Assembly: GCA_019054805.1 (NCBI GenBank)
Contig: JAHQIY010000022.1
Location: 124,001 to 188,000, forward strand
Length of the DNA stretch: 64,000 nt
Reading direction: 5' to 3'
DNA from: Brachionus manjavacas
Taxonomy: Eukaryota; Rotifera; Eurotatoria; Ploima; Brachionidae
Both the position numbers and the translations under genes were made by a program. The notes beneath the pieces were generated by a model that saw only the letters and a program-made list of their open reading frames with translations, made no database searches and had not been told where the DNA came from. Position 1 is the first letter of the stretch. Every line of letters begins with the position of its first letter. Below are positions 44,947 through 56,099 of the stretch, piece after piece.

Positions 44947-46359
44947 TTACCGTATAAAATGATTATTTAATAAAAGAAAAAAAGAGAAAAAAATTGAAAA
45001 AATTAGTGATTTGGCAAAGGTTAAGCTATTACTCTTTTGACTTAACACGTTCTTAAATTCTTCATAAAGTGAGCGAAATTTTGGGTTTATTTGGGACGTA
45101 TTAGTTGAATAGCATTCTTTGGTTAATTGCTGATGTTCTACTCGCTTCAAGAGGAATTTGTCTAAAAGTAATTTGGTTATGGTTGCAGCAGTGTCAATTT
45201 TTAAATTATTGAGAATGTTTGTAATTCTCGTCTTCAGAGGGAAAAACTTGATGTGTCTCAAAATTATGTTTTGCATTTTTTGTGGATCATCGGTAATTTT
45301 TTGAGACGAGCTTGAAAGAGAGATAAAAGCGTAGTCAAATTGTGAACGGATAAAATTTCTAAATATGATTATGTTTAGGAGCATTGAATTAGAGAGTTTT
45401 AGTCCTTTTATCCTCCTTTTATCCTGCTTGATAGCCGAATGACAAATTGAGCATGTATTTTGTTTCATTTTTGCTTCTGTAGCCAGCTGTAGTGAAGACC
45501 GTGTGGAAAGTTTTGTTGGTGTTTATGACAAGTCACCATTTTTCGCATTAATTTTTAATTCGAAGAATGCTTAAGTTTAGTGTCTCTTCTGTTACTCTTA
45601 GAGATTTGTGTGAATACCAGCAAACAACGCTAATGTTACCATTTTTGGAGAATGCAATGTCGATAAAAAACAGTGAAAAAAGAGTAGGTTATAAGCAGCT
45701 TCCCCGTGGGACTCCAGTTAAAATTTCGAATTCTTTTGAAAGTTTATTGTTTACTGAAACTAGGAATTTCTATTAGCCAGGAATTGTTTAGCCATCCTAA
45801 CAGGTAACAATTTAATCCTAATTTTCTAAGTTTGAAAAGAATTCCACAATGGGATGTTTGATCAAAAGCCTTTTTTTTAGGTCGAAAAAAAGTGAACTTG
45901 TGTATTCTTTTTGCTGAAACCAATGATTATTGATTGACTTAGGCGAAATATTTGATCTTGAGTGCTCATGTTCTTCCTAAATCCAAATTGACACAGTGGA
46001 AGTAATCCTTTGGTTTCGATCCAGTTTTGAAGTTTGCAATTAAAAATTTTTCCAACAGTTTAGAGATGCAACTTATTAAGGAGATTGGCCAATATGAATT
46101 CAAATGTTCTAGTGGTTTGTCTTTTTTGGAATCATGATTATTTTAGATATTTTTAACTGGTAAGGAACATGACCAATTTTGATGGTATCGGTGAAGAGGT
46201 TTAAAATGCGTTTTAGAAATTTGTAAGGACAATTTCACTAAAATTCTTTTGCTTACCATATTGATACCAGGAACTGATTTTAAATTGGTTGAGTTATGGG
46301 AATTTAAAAATTCGCGTTTGTCTATTAAGGGATGTTTGATCAAAAGCCTCTAAACTGTT
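44947..46359 (-). pseudogene. LINE-C reverse transcriptase and C-terminus (decayed)
   Basis: Minus-strand LINE relic. 46143-46343 carries LKSVPGINMVSKRILVKL and then a KISKII-MIPKK-like block. Motif A is visible near 45850 (KAFDQTSHCGILFKLRKLGL), followed by GVPRGK and IDIAFSKN; 44947-45468 gives the thumb and C-terminus (MQNIILRHIKFFPLKTRI). Many frameshifts are present. It is the continuation of the endonuclease piece at 47397-48400, from which it is separated by an inserted LINE-B copy. Confidence 0.65.
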
Positions 46360-46372
46360 GGTAAAGTGATGT

Positions 46373-47396
46373 ATAAATAAAGTTAGAACTAATATTTCAA
46401 ATTCCCAAATTCCAAACCTTAGTAAATTCAAAAAATAAGAACTATTCTCTTCCTTTTGCGGATGACCTTGTATCTTTTTTTATCTTTAAAAAATATGGAA
46501 ATATTCCCAATACAATAAATAATTACCTTAAAAAAATAGAAGAATGGCTTATAAAATGGAAAATGAAGATGGCCCCTGAAAAATGTAGCTATACCATATT
46601 CTCTGGGAACTCTTCTAAAAATCAACCTTTAAATATTAAAATTTTTAAGAAAACCATTCCTTATGATAAAAATCCTGTTTTTTAGGAATAACTTTTGATG
46701 AAAGTTTATGCTTTAATGCTCATGTAAATTTTGTTCGTTCTCGATGTGCTGATCGTATTAATATTTTAAAAGTGTTGTCCCATAAATCATCGAAATTAAA
46801 CCCTCATACTCTAGTTACAATATACAAGTCCCTTATCGGTTCAATCATTGATTATAGTTTTTTTTCTCCTATCCTAATCTCAGATACAAATATTTCCCGT
46901 ATCCAAACTATTCAAAATGTCTCAATAAAATCAATTTATAAATTTCCTAATGACACCCCAACAAATCTCTTAGATCAATTCTTTGAAGGCATAAAACTTG
47001 ACAAAATAGAAATCCGTCTTAAAAACCTCTTTACAAAATATATTAGAAAATGTGTTACATTTAAAAACAAACTTGTACTTAATCTCATTGAGGACTATGT
47101 TGGTGCATTCGTTAACAGTTCAAGGACCTGTAAACAAAAAACGCCACTTTGCAGTATCTGGGATGAAAACAAGCTATGGATCAATGAAAGTGGTCTTTAA
47201 ATTTTTCTTTATAACAAAAAAACTGTAAACACGCAGTGCATTTTTTTTTTTTAAATTCTTGTTGTTGCTTTTTTTTTAACTACTCTTAATTTACTTTCAA
47301 TTCCAATGGCGGAAGGAGTTTTATTATTCAGAGCCATTTAAAAAAATTTAATAAACGTAAAAAAAAAAAAAAATTAAGGCTTCATTAATTGCTTTC
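46373..47396 (+). mobile_element. LINE-B copy 2, internally deleted, inserted into LINE-C
   Basis: Plus-strand copy nearly identical to LINE-B at 19595-21950. About 60 bp matching 21410-21455 is joined directly (near 46428) to sequence matching 20540 and below, so roughly 870 bp are missing. RT then continues (PFADDLVSFFIF, WLIKWKMKMAPEKC), shifts at 46680, and runs open at 46772-47200 to the NESGL stop. The 3' UTR and A-rich tail end near 47376. The flanks share the perfect 13-mer GGTAAAGTGATGT (46360-46372 and 47397-47409) inside a longer imperfect repeat. Confidence 0.8.
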
Positions 47397-48400
47397 GGTA
47401 AAGTGATGTGACTATTCGGTATTTCGATTTTAGGGTGGTCGTTGAAGATTCTGTGTAGATTTGACCCGAATGCGTTCGCTATTTTCAAGTCGTCCTCTAA
47501 AACAGCCCTTTTCTCGAATTTGATTTTTAAAGAAATCTCTGCCGCCTCTTTGCGTGGATTCTCAAATTCTTTCTTCATTTGGACTCGTTTTGATTGAATT
47601 TACTTAGATCTTTGATCTTAAACTCTAATTTTTTTGCTTTTATTCGTGCTAGTTGATTTTTAATTCGGTTGTTTAATTAGTTGAAAAGTTTGTTTAGTAC
47701 TGGTGATGGTGTCTTGTGTTTCAATATTTCATTTTGATGTTTTAATTTTATTTCTTTTGCTAAATGCTTAGGAATCGGCTTCGCACAGATTGCTTTACAT
47801 TTAAATGTGCTCGTTTGAGTACAGCCCTCTAATGTCGAGTTTATTGTGTTAATAATATCAGTCAGTTCAAGGTCAATTTCACTCCTAGTGTTGAGAACGG
47901 TCATCTTCGACTGAAGATTTTTCAAATGGTTATTGAACTTTAGCCATCTATTTTTTTGAATTTTAACTATTTAGATTCTGCGAAAATATTGCTGAAGGTT
48001 GTAATAGTATATTGATGGTCACTTATTTGATTATCTAAAACTGTATGTGAGTTAAAAAAAATTCGCTTGAATTAGAACAAATTGAGAGGTCTAGATGGCT
48101 TTTGCCACGATTGAATGTATTTTCTGAGCAGTTAAGTAAATGCAGATTAAATTCGCTTATGAAATTTTCTAAAACTTCGCCTTTTGGGTCGGTTGACTGA
48201 CAGTGCCACATTGAGTTTTTTGCGTTGAAATCACCAATTATACGATTTTTGAATTTTTTGGTCAGGTTCTCGAAGAGCTCTAAATTGGCAAAAAATTGCG
48301 GATATTTTTCAAATGATTCGGTTACTTGATTGAAATTTTTGATTACGTCTACTTAGAGATTTAACATTGATTTTACTAGGACATCATTGACTTGTTAGGA
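47397..48400 (-). pseudogene. LINE-C endonuclease and linker (decayed)
   Basis: The minus strand encodes an APE-type endonuclease end: NRIIGDFNAKNSMWHC, KGEVLENFISEFNLHLLN and HLDLSICSNS near 48080-48250. The linker frames follow at 47677-47925 and 47348-47578. The GDFNA motif is diagnostic for APE-class LINEs. It is the 5' half of the relic continued at 44947-46359. Confidence 0.65.
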
Positions 48401-48654
48401 GGAGACCATTGAGAGACGTCCAACAGTTGGGTAGACGTACTCATAATTTCTCGTATAAATATTTTTTAACATGGCGAACGGTTTTCGATTTTTTGTCAAA
48501 TACAACCATGTTAAATTTTTGAAAGTAATTTATATAAATATTTTATTAATAAAATTTATTTTTAATTATGTCCCATTTAATTGTATCCCCATTTTTGACA
48601 TTATCGAACTTTAATTTTTGAGCAAAAATGTCAAAAAAGGCTATATGCATGCGC

Positions 48655-49070
48655 GATTGACACCTAAAAGCTTTTGATAAAGTCATTCGACCAAAACTAT
48701 GGCCCAAGTTTCAGGCATATGGAATTAAACATCATGCAATCCTAGCCATCAGAAACTACAATGAAGATTCAAAAATGTTAATCTCAAACAGCAATGAATA
48801 TTCAAGCATTTTTCAAACATGTGTTGGAGTTAGGCAATGTGGTGTGTTCTCACCAAAAATAAAAATGGATACGTTATTCATTAAAAATAAGTTCTTGTGA
48901 AAGTGGTGTAAAAATTGGAAACTTAAAGGTTGACACACTTGTGAATGCAGATGACTTAATACTCTTAAGCGAAACAAAAAATGGACTCCAAGAGCAACTT
49001 GATATAGTTGACGAATATGGAAAGGAATTCGATGGCAAATACAACCCTGAGAAAACAAATTTCATGATCT
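48655..49070 (+). pseudogene. LINE-D reverse transcriptase fragment
   Basis: Plus strand: KAFDKVIRPKLWPKFQAYGI, then CVGVRQCGVFSPK (G to C in the usual GVRQGGVLSP). After a frameshift near 48860 it continues VDTLVNADDLILLSETKNGL and FDGKYNPEKTNFMI, with the catalytic ADD box intact. The GVRQG form separates it from LINE-A and LINE-B. It is broken at 49070 by the insertions listed next. Confidence 0.65.
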
Positions 49071-49290
49071 GTAATGAATATTTTTATTTATTTATTTATC
49101 AGTTTTCTGTACCGAGCTAAAGCTCTTTCAGAATAAATTAAAAATAAAATAAAAAAATAAAAAAAAATAAAATTAAAGTTAATAAAATTAGATAAAAAAA
49201 AAAGAATCAAAATAGAGTAAATAAGCTAAAAAAATGAAAGTTGAAAAGACATAAATTGGAAAAGGTTGTTACATGTGGCACATGTTTAAA
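49071..49290 (-). mobile_element. LINE-A-type 3' end fragment (about 215 bp)
   Basis: Minus-strand tail, stem-loop (49114-49125, loop TTTA on the sense strand) and 3' UTR of a LINE-A relative, truncated near 49290. It is placed tail-outward against a LINE-D 3' end of opposite orientation. Confidence 0.7.
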
Positions 49291-49921
49291 TAGTCACATG
49301 AGTTATATAAAACCAATTCTCTTATACGGACTAGAGAATATTTACCTAAATAAAACCACCATTAATGACATCAAACGTTTCGACGGGAACAATCTAAAAA
49401 AATGCACGAACTCCCGATACACTGCAGGACCACAGATTTACATATAGTTCTTAACATTCTTCCTCTACCTGAAGTCTTGAAAAAAATTAAGCTCGAATTT
49501 ATGAAAAGACTCATCAATAACACCTACACTAAGAAATTAATTGAAGAAACTCTCCCTAACACAATTAAGAAAGACTTAATATTTGAAGTAATCGAAATCA
49601 TTGAAGACGAAAATGAACCATTAATAAATAGCCAAGTAAGTATTAAAGATAAAATAAAAGCGACTCTCTACGTCTTGGAAGTAAATTGGGATGCAAAAAG
49701 GCTTGAAAGTGAGAGAAAAAATGTGTCAAAGAGGTACTTGGACGCAAAAATCGCGAGACAACACAGCAGAGCTATTTAACCTACTAAAATTTGAAAATTT
49801 AAGTATCTAAGAATATTTTATATCATTTAATTTTACACTCAATTTGACTCTATTTTTTATATTTTCATTTAACTTGACCGACAAGCGGTCCTTAAACTAA
49901 CTAAATAAATAAATAAAATAA
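49291..49921 (+). pseudogene. LINE-D C-terminal region and 3' tail
   Basis: Plus strand: YIKPILLYGLENIYLNKTTI and FDGNNLKKC in one frame, then LPLPEVLKKIKLEFMKRLIN through AKIARQHSRAI in another (stop at 49779). A short 3' UTR ends in an AAAT-type tail (49895-49921). Confidence 0.6.
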
Positions 49922-49925
49922 ATTG

Positions 49926-50045
49926 TGATTTTGATACGAGACGTAAAGATGTCTGGCAGGAAGAATTGGCATTATGTGGCATGAGAATTCAAAAGGTCTC
50001 ATAACTCAAATATTTAGGCTTTGAGTTAGACTCAAAAATTAATTT
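49926..50045 (+). pseudogene. LINE-D fragment resuming after the insertion
   Basis: The plus strand reads CDFDTRRKDVWQEELALCGM then, past one stop, LKYLGFELDSKINFK. This is the segment expected directly after the 48655-49070 piece, so 49071-49921 is probably an insertion into this older copy. Confidence 0.5.
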
Positions 50046-51082
50046 CAAAAATTAACCTTTTTCATTAAAAAGGTTAAATAATTAAATTAAATTAAATAAA
50101 AAAATAATTAAATAATTTTAAAAAAAAATAATTCAATAATAAATAATAAAATAATTTCAATTGGCGTGAAATATCCTATTTTTTTCCGAAGAAAATCAAT
50201 TTTCAAATTTTATTTTGAATTTTTTTTGTAAATAATCAAAAAAGCCATCTTCACAGTATTATTCTTTTCATTTTTTTGACAAATAAATGTTGAAAATAAA
50301 ATTATTTTCTTAACTTTTTAAAATCATTTTGAATCGTTTTGTTTCTTATTCAATCTAAAAAATTTAGTAAAGTAAAAATTAATAAATAAAAATTTTTGTG
50401 AGAAAAATGAAGAGTAGGATCCGATAATTTAAATTCTAAATGAATTTTTTTTCTTTCTTAATTTATTTCATTAATTATTATTCAAGTTTTTTAATGTTTT
50501 AAGATTTTACAATTTCGTCAATTAAGGACTCGAGTCTATTTAGAAGATAGAATCAAGACGAATTAGGAGGAAAATAGCCAAAATCAAGTTGTGTAAGAAT
50601 TTCAAAAGAGAAATTAAAGTCGATATAAAATGCCTTTTTCAAATTTACTGTTCTAAAATGAAAATCGTCTTATAATTTTTGTAACACAATGATAGTTCTA
50701 ATTTTAATTTTAATTATTAAAACACATGATAAAAATATTGACCAAAAGGGTTACTTTTAGAGAATAAATTTATTAAAATAAAATCCTATTTAAGACGTAT
50801 ATTTAGTTTAATTCAGTTGTCAAGCAACTTAAAAACATAAAATTTTGAACTAAATTCTTAATTATGAAAACTTGAAAATTTAATTCCTAAATATCGCTGA
50901 GATAATTTTAAATTAAATATTACAATTTTTTTTTTTTATTAAAATAAATGTAATTTTTGTTTGTAATTAAAATTTTAAATGAGTCTAGCCTGATAACAAA
51001 AGTTGTTTCTATTATCTAGTTTTAGTGAAAAATATGAGTCTGATAAGCTCCTCTTTTTTTTCAGTTCTACTTTTTTGTTACA
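50046..51082. other. Intergenic AT-rich DNA
   Basis: No supportable gene. A pyrimidine-rich acceptor-like tract (TTTTTTTTCAG) ends at 51064, just upstream of the small candidate gene. Confidence 0.4.
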
Positions 51083-51493
51083 ATGTTTGAAGAAAGAAAA
51101 AATCAATATTCAAATGGAATAAAAATGGGTAAAATAAAAATGTTTGAATTTTTCCAACATCCTGAAAAATTTATGTAAGTTAAGAAAAAATCTTATTTTA
51201 TTTTTATTCAAACCTAGCACGCTGTAGATAAGGAAGTATGTCAGATATATGCTTATTTGTTTCCTTGATATAGAAGACAAATAATAGCTGACTTTGAATC
51301 TCTGGAGACAATCATTAAGAATAAAAATATATCCTCACTGGAAGAGCTTAAAAATACACCTCAATTTGCCAAAAACAAAGTGTTGAACCATTTTTACTAT
51401 CAAACTCCAGCTCTAATTTTGAAGAACCATTGTTGGGTTTTTTTTTTAATTTTTTTTCGCTTTTTTCGTTTTTTTAGGTTTTTTGTAAAATAA
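51083..51493 (+). CDS. Unrecognised small two-exon candidate, 103 aa
   Basis: Possible CDS join(51083-51174, 51274-51493). Exon 1 (MFEERKNQYSNGIKMGKIKM, then FEFFQHPEKF) ends at a strong donor GTAAGT in phase 2. The acceptor TTGATATAG restores the frame, giving IADFESLETIIKNKNISSLE and ELKNTPQFAKNKVLNHFYYQ. Protein-like composition is clear up to about 51435. The end then runs through a poly-T stretch into a Phe-rich tail, which suggests that a further intron (donor near 51436) or a decayed end has been missed. The family is not recognised. Confidence 0.42.
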
Positions 51494-51744
51494 AATTTAT
51501 TTTTTAAGATAATTAAAATAGGACTAAACAAAAAATAACGAAAAAAATGAACTAAATGTTTAAATTAAATGGTTACAAATTAAACAAATTAAAACGTAAT
51601 TTTTTATTTTGTCCTATTTTATTTCATCGTAAAAATATTAATGAGTAAAATAATAGAGAATTTTTAAAGGTACCTATTGAGGTTCGGCTAAGATTACCCT
51701 TACAGAATATTTTCAAATAAATTAATGAAAAAAAATTATGTAGC

Positions 51745-53640
51745 TAAATTTTAATTTTTTTTTATTAATTTATTTTTTCATCTGTATCGAGCTAAAGCTC
51801 TTTCAGAATTACAATGTAAAAAATAATGATTATCAAAATAAAGAAAATAAGATAAATCAAAATTAAAAAAATGAATACAAAGAAAAAAAGAATAAATAAG
51901 TCTTAGTAATGAAAAAAAAATTTAAACGATAAGTTGAAAAAGCTAGAGGTAAGACATGTTTAAATTTTAAATAATTCAGGAAAAAAAGAAGAAATTGTTT
52001 GGCAGCAATTACACCATGGAGTTGGATATTCTATCTATGTTGAGTCAAACTATTCTCTACATTCTTCCACCATTCAGACGACCAGTCGAACAGAATAACT
52101 CAATACAGCCCTGACATATCTCTAACTCAACTCAAAAAGTCAAATTGGGACTATTAATAGTTTTAGTTTATTGAAAGCCTCTTGGTGAGTAATGTTCAAG
52201 GGGGTATCATATTTAAGCTTCAAAATAGATCGAACTGCTGAATTTTAAATAACTTGTATTCTTTTGATGTTTAGTTTTTGAGAATGAATTAAACAAGCAA
52301 AAGTATAATCCAAAATTTGGAAAGCTTACCAAATGTTTTTGGTTTTGGACCCCATTTTCTATTTGAGATATATCTTATTAAGTAAAGCTTTGAATTACAG
52401 CAATCTTTTAATTCATCCACCATTTAACTAAATGCAAGTTTTGAGTCCAATGTGATGCCTAAAAATTTCACTTTTTACTCATTATTGAAATTGTTGGCAT
52501 TAATTTCAAGGTCAAGATTGATTTTAATTTTAGTTTTATTCTCAAAGATCATGTAACATGACTTTTCAATTGAAATTTTCATTTTCTATTTGAAAAGCCA
52601 TCTTTCAACTTCTTTTAGATAATTATCAATCATGTTTTCAATATTTGCAATCTTTTTGAAAATAAAAAAAGTAGCCAGATCATCTGTAAAAAGAAGTGAA
52701 TACTGGCTGTTTGTTTTGTTTCTTTTTGAGATTTCATTTACTAAAATGCTAAAAAGAAGTGGATTACGAATTACTGACCCTTGTTGAATTGCTGCTCTAA
52801 TAAAATATTGATCACTCAGATGACCATTTTTATTTACTTTAAAAGATCTTGAATGCAGAAACGAACCTATCTGTTAAATAAGATAAGGAGGATGATTAAT
52901 TTTAATTAGCTTGTAAATTAGTCCATCGTGCCAAACTCTATCAAAAGCTTTAGAAATATCAAAATATAGACAACAGACTTTTTTCTTTCTATTAAAAGAC
53001 TCTACAACTTTTTGAATAAGAAAATAAAGATTGTCTGCAGTGCGTCTATTTCTTCTAAATCCTGATTGCTCTTGGATAAGTAATTTATTGTTCTCAAGAA
53101 AATTATATATTCAAGCGTTAATAATATGTTCAAGTAATTTGCCAGGACAACTTGTCAAGCTAATTGGACCATAGTCATAGGGTCTTGATTGGGAAAAGAT
53201 TTCCTAGGTATCATGGTTATACTTGCTATTTGCCAGGATTTTGGGACTTGACTTAGTTCCAAATTGATGTTAAAGAGTTGACTTATTTCAAATAAAGTTT
53301 TTGCTGGCAAATTTTTTAAAACTAGGTTTTGAATACGATCTAGACCTGATCCCGCTAGTTCTTTTACTTTTTTAAGGTATTGTTAATTTCTAAAAGAGCA
53401 ATAAGCTCTTTTAGATTGTTTTGAAATTTATTTTTTTAGATTCTTTAATTGCTTGTGATACTTCTCAATTATCCTCAGATTCAACAAAATCGAGGTTAAC
53501 ATAAAAACGCTATGTTGTAAGATATTAGAATGAATTTTATAAGGATTGACTCTGATAGTTTTTTTGCATCTTTTCTGCATGAATTTTTGGTACAAGCTAT
53601 TTTTTAGACTTGGATAAAATTCATGAAAAAAAAGCCCGAT
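51745..53640 (-). pseudogene. LINE-E copy 1, old degenerate relative of LINE-A
   Basis: The 3' tail and stem-loop (51789-51800) are at the left. The RT region on the minus strand is still readable by eye: an ADD box with SRYSLLF near 52690, a G-x-P-Q-G equivalent near 52790, EQSGFRRNRRTADNL-like fingers near 53050. Many stops and frameshifts are present. The segment 52480-53110 is repeated with high similarity at 56490-57140. The minus-strand frame at 53428-53643 belongs to its linker. Confidence 0.65.
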
Positions 53641-53850
53641 CAACTCTAACTCAAGTTATGACTTTGACTTTTTTCTTAAATTACGAAAACAGCCAAATAG
53701 CAAATTTTTCCAACAATTCCAAGTCATGGCTTTAACTTAACATGTGCCAAATATATGCTATTTATTTCTTTCTACTTTGTTTTACTAGAATAATTCAAGA
53801 GTGCTGATGAATTTTTTAATAAAAGTTGCTGTTTAATCAACACTAGTCGA

Positions 53851-55134
53851 ATGGACACGTCGAACAAGAGCAATTTTTTGTTCGACTCTGACTTGGGTTA
53901 CATAGGAAAAGCGCAGTTCGTCAAAGACAACAAAGTGGTCAATGCGCGCATTTTTTCGATTCGAATTGGCCGTGTTCTTGATCAAACATCGAACAAAAAA
54001 AAATCTCTCCAAAATTTTGCCAAAAAACTATTCAACGCTCAGCGTCTAAACGACGTCATTCACTGTGTGACCGCGCTGTATAGCTTGTCTTTGCCGGACA
54101 TAGGCGAAAGAGCCATCTACGAATGCTTGTGTTCTCAGAAAGCATTCACAATTTGTGTGCTAAAAGATGCTGAAAATGTGTGCCCAAATGATCTACAAGA
54201 AGAACTGGAGTCATATTCGAGCGACGACTGTTTGAGTACTGTCGAACAATGCCTGGACCAAAGTGCCAACATATTTGCGGATTTGTTCAGCGACGACGCT
54301 TCATCGGAAGAAAGTGACCAAGATCAAAATGACGACGAGCTCAAGCCCTTTACGGCAGGATTGCGCTCTTTTATTCAAAATAACAAATTAAATGGCTGCA
54401 GCTTGGTCAAAGACCTATTGGCGTGTGCTACCTTGGAGCGTGTGCATTCATATCAGCTGCCTGGCCAAGACGAGACTGTAATTGATCTTCAGCTATTAGC
54501 TGTGCGCAATAAGTACAGGGGCTTTTCGATTGGAAAGTACCTCATAAGTCTGATATTGAACAGACATCTTGTCGGAGATTACGATGCCATTGTCACGTGC
54601 TCTGATTCCAACGCGATCAAGTTTTATGAGAAATTTTCTTTTTCAATCGATCCTATTTTGAATAGCAAGTACTCGCACATTGGCGACATATGGACAGACG
54701 CGACCAAAATGTGCTATGTGCCGCCCTACGCTTCATTAGGTGAAACAGCTGTTCAGTTGAAGCCGTTAATAAAAAGCATCGAATCTGACGCTGATTTGGA
54801 GAGCTCTTTTGTAGCTGATGATGAAAAAGTAAGTGAGGACTGTGGTCAAGGCTCGGACAAGGAGCATTGTGCATTCATTGGCGAATTGACCAATATGGAG
54901 AGGGACTTTAAAAAGTGGCAAAAGCTCATGTTTAGTTCGTATCAGTTCCAGTCGAAGCTTTTTTATAAGTTTAAACAAGAGATTCTCAATTTGAAAGCGA
55001 ATATTTGTGCCAAAGACAGCATTATTGAAGAGTTGAAAATTAAAAATAATCTTTTGCTCAAAAGTAACAAGTTATTACAAATGAAATTGGATGATTTAGA
55101 TTGCAAGCAACAATTTGCACATTTCAACAGCTAG
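53851..55134 (+). CDS. GNAT-fold N-acetyltransferase-like protein with C-terminal coiled coil (427 aa)
   Basis: Single open frame. An N-terminal region of unknown fold (1-130) and a Ser/Asp/Glu-rich linker (about 148-170) precede a GNAT core at about 205-290. This has the strand IDLQLLAVRNKYRGFSIGKY with the acetyl-CoA loop (R-x-x-Y-RGFSIG, a variant of Q/R-x-x-G-x-G/A), then YDAIVTCSDSNAIKFYEKF, the classical motif B with the FYEKFSF end, and a conserved-looking SHIGDIWTDATKMCYVPPY. Residues 340-420 form a coiled coil. GNAT enzymes move acetyl groups from acetyl-CoA to amines. The first Gly of the loop is replaced, so activity is not certain. The specific substrate and orthologue are unknown to me. 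A MULE begins 20 bp after the stop codon. Confidence 0.72.
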   Translation: MDTSNKSNFLFDSDLGYIGKAQFVKDNKVVNARIFSIRIGRVLDQTSNKKKSLQNFAKKLFNAQRLNDVIHCVTALYSLSLPDIGERAIYECLCSQKAFTICVLKDAENVCPNDLQEELESYSSDDCLSTVEQCLDQSANIFADLFSDDASSEESDQDQNDDELKPFTAGLRSFIQNNKLNGCSLVKDLLACATLERVHSYQLPGQDETVIDLQLLAVRNKYRGFSIGKYLISLILNRHLVGDYDAIVTCSDSNAIKFYEKFSFSIDPILNSKYSHIGDIWTDATKMCYVPPYASLGETAVQLKPLIKSIESDADLESSFVADDEKVSEDCGQGSDKEHCAFIGELTNMERDFKKWQKLMFSSYQFQSKLFYKFKQEILNLKANICAKDSIIEELKIKNNLLLKSNKLLQMKLDDLDCKQQFAHFNS

Positions 55135-55289
55135 TTTTAACAATTATTTATTAAGGCTACAAATTATTTTCGTAGCTTAAAAAATAAAAAAAAATAGATA
55201 ATAAAAATAGAATAAGTTGACAAATTAATTATTTGGTAGCCAAAAAAATAAAAAAGTAGAAAAAAAATATAACACATTTGTAATAGAAA

Positions 55290-55510
55290 GTATTTTATTT
55301 ATTTATTTGTTTTCTCTACCGAGCTAGGGCTCCTTCAGAATAAATTAAAAAAATCAAAATAAAAAATAAAATTAAAGATAATAAAATAAGCTAAAAAAAA
55401 TGAAAGTTTAGAAGACATAGATTGTTACATGTGGCAAATGTTCACATAGTTCAGGTTTCAGGAAAAAAGATGGAAATAGTAAGGTAGCAATTACACAATG
55501 GAGTTGGGTA
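55290..55510 (-). mobile_element. LINE-A-type 3' end fragment nested in MULE 3
   Basis: Tail, stem-loop (55321-55332, loop CCTA on the sense strand) and 3' UTR, plus the last codons of a LINE-A-like ORF2 (PTPLCNCYLT, FFPET). It is truncated at 55510 within the MULE's ORF. The MULE was therefore present first. Confidence 0.75.
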
Positions 55511-55720
55511 ATTAGTTGTTTGCATTTTTATTGATTTTTGGTGGACGGCCTTTTTTTTTGGAGCCTCTTTTGAGTTTAGTCTTGTAATAGTTATTGTCGA
55601 AGTCGGTTGAATGATCAATCTATTGTTAACATTGTTCTCTTGTTCTGATAGCTGTGAAATAGGTTCCATTTGATTATTATGTTGTTGTTCATCGACTGTT
55701 GAAATTTGATGTTCCGGATT
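55504..55720 (-). pseudogene. FLYWCH-type protein C-terminal remnant with AT-hook (MULE 3)
   Basis: The minus strand reads NQMEPISQLSEQENNVNNRL and TSTITITRLNS, then, with a one-base shift in a poly-A run, KKKGRPPKINKNANN. Polar repeats, a GRPPK AT-hook and a basic end mirror the C-terminus of the MULE 1 protein at 12154-12468. The zinc-finger half is missing. Confidence 0.5.
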
Positions 55721-56099
55721 ACTAATTCACTAATTTATATCTGCTACAAAATTATTTTTTTAGCTACTAATTAATTAATCTGGTTATTAGCAAATCAATT
55801 TAGCTACTTAAAAGTTAAATTTATCTTTTTTTATTTAGCTACTTTTTTATTTTTAAATTGGCCATCTATATAATTAAATTAGCTACGCTGTTAAATATAA
55901 GCCTATTTATTAATGTATAAATAATAATAATTTTTTTTCCACAAAAATAATAAAAACAACCACAAATTATATAAAAATATAATACAATAAAAAAAAATAA
56001 TAACAAAAATAAAAACAATGCATCTATTGTATTTAATTATGAATTTTTTAAATTAAATCGTAACTTAATAAAAAAAAAAAATTAAAATTCAAAGTAAAG

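Larger units (their letters stand above)
55145..55913 (-). mobile_element. MULE-like element 3 in the 3' flank of the GNAT gene
   Basis: The element 55155-55903 is flanked by the perfect 10-bp duplication TATTTATTAA (55145-55154 and 55904-55913). It starts GGCTACAAATTATTTTCGTAGC and ends with the inverse of GGCTTATATTTAACAGCGTAGC. The motif TTAGCTAC is repeated about five times at the right (55750-55890), with two or three GTAGC copies at the left. It carries the AT-hook end of a FLYWCH-type ORF on the minus strand and a nested LINE tail. Confidence 0.82.
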
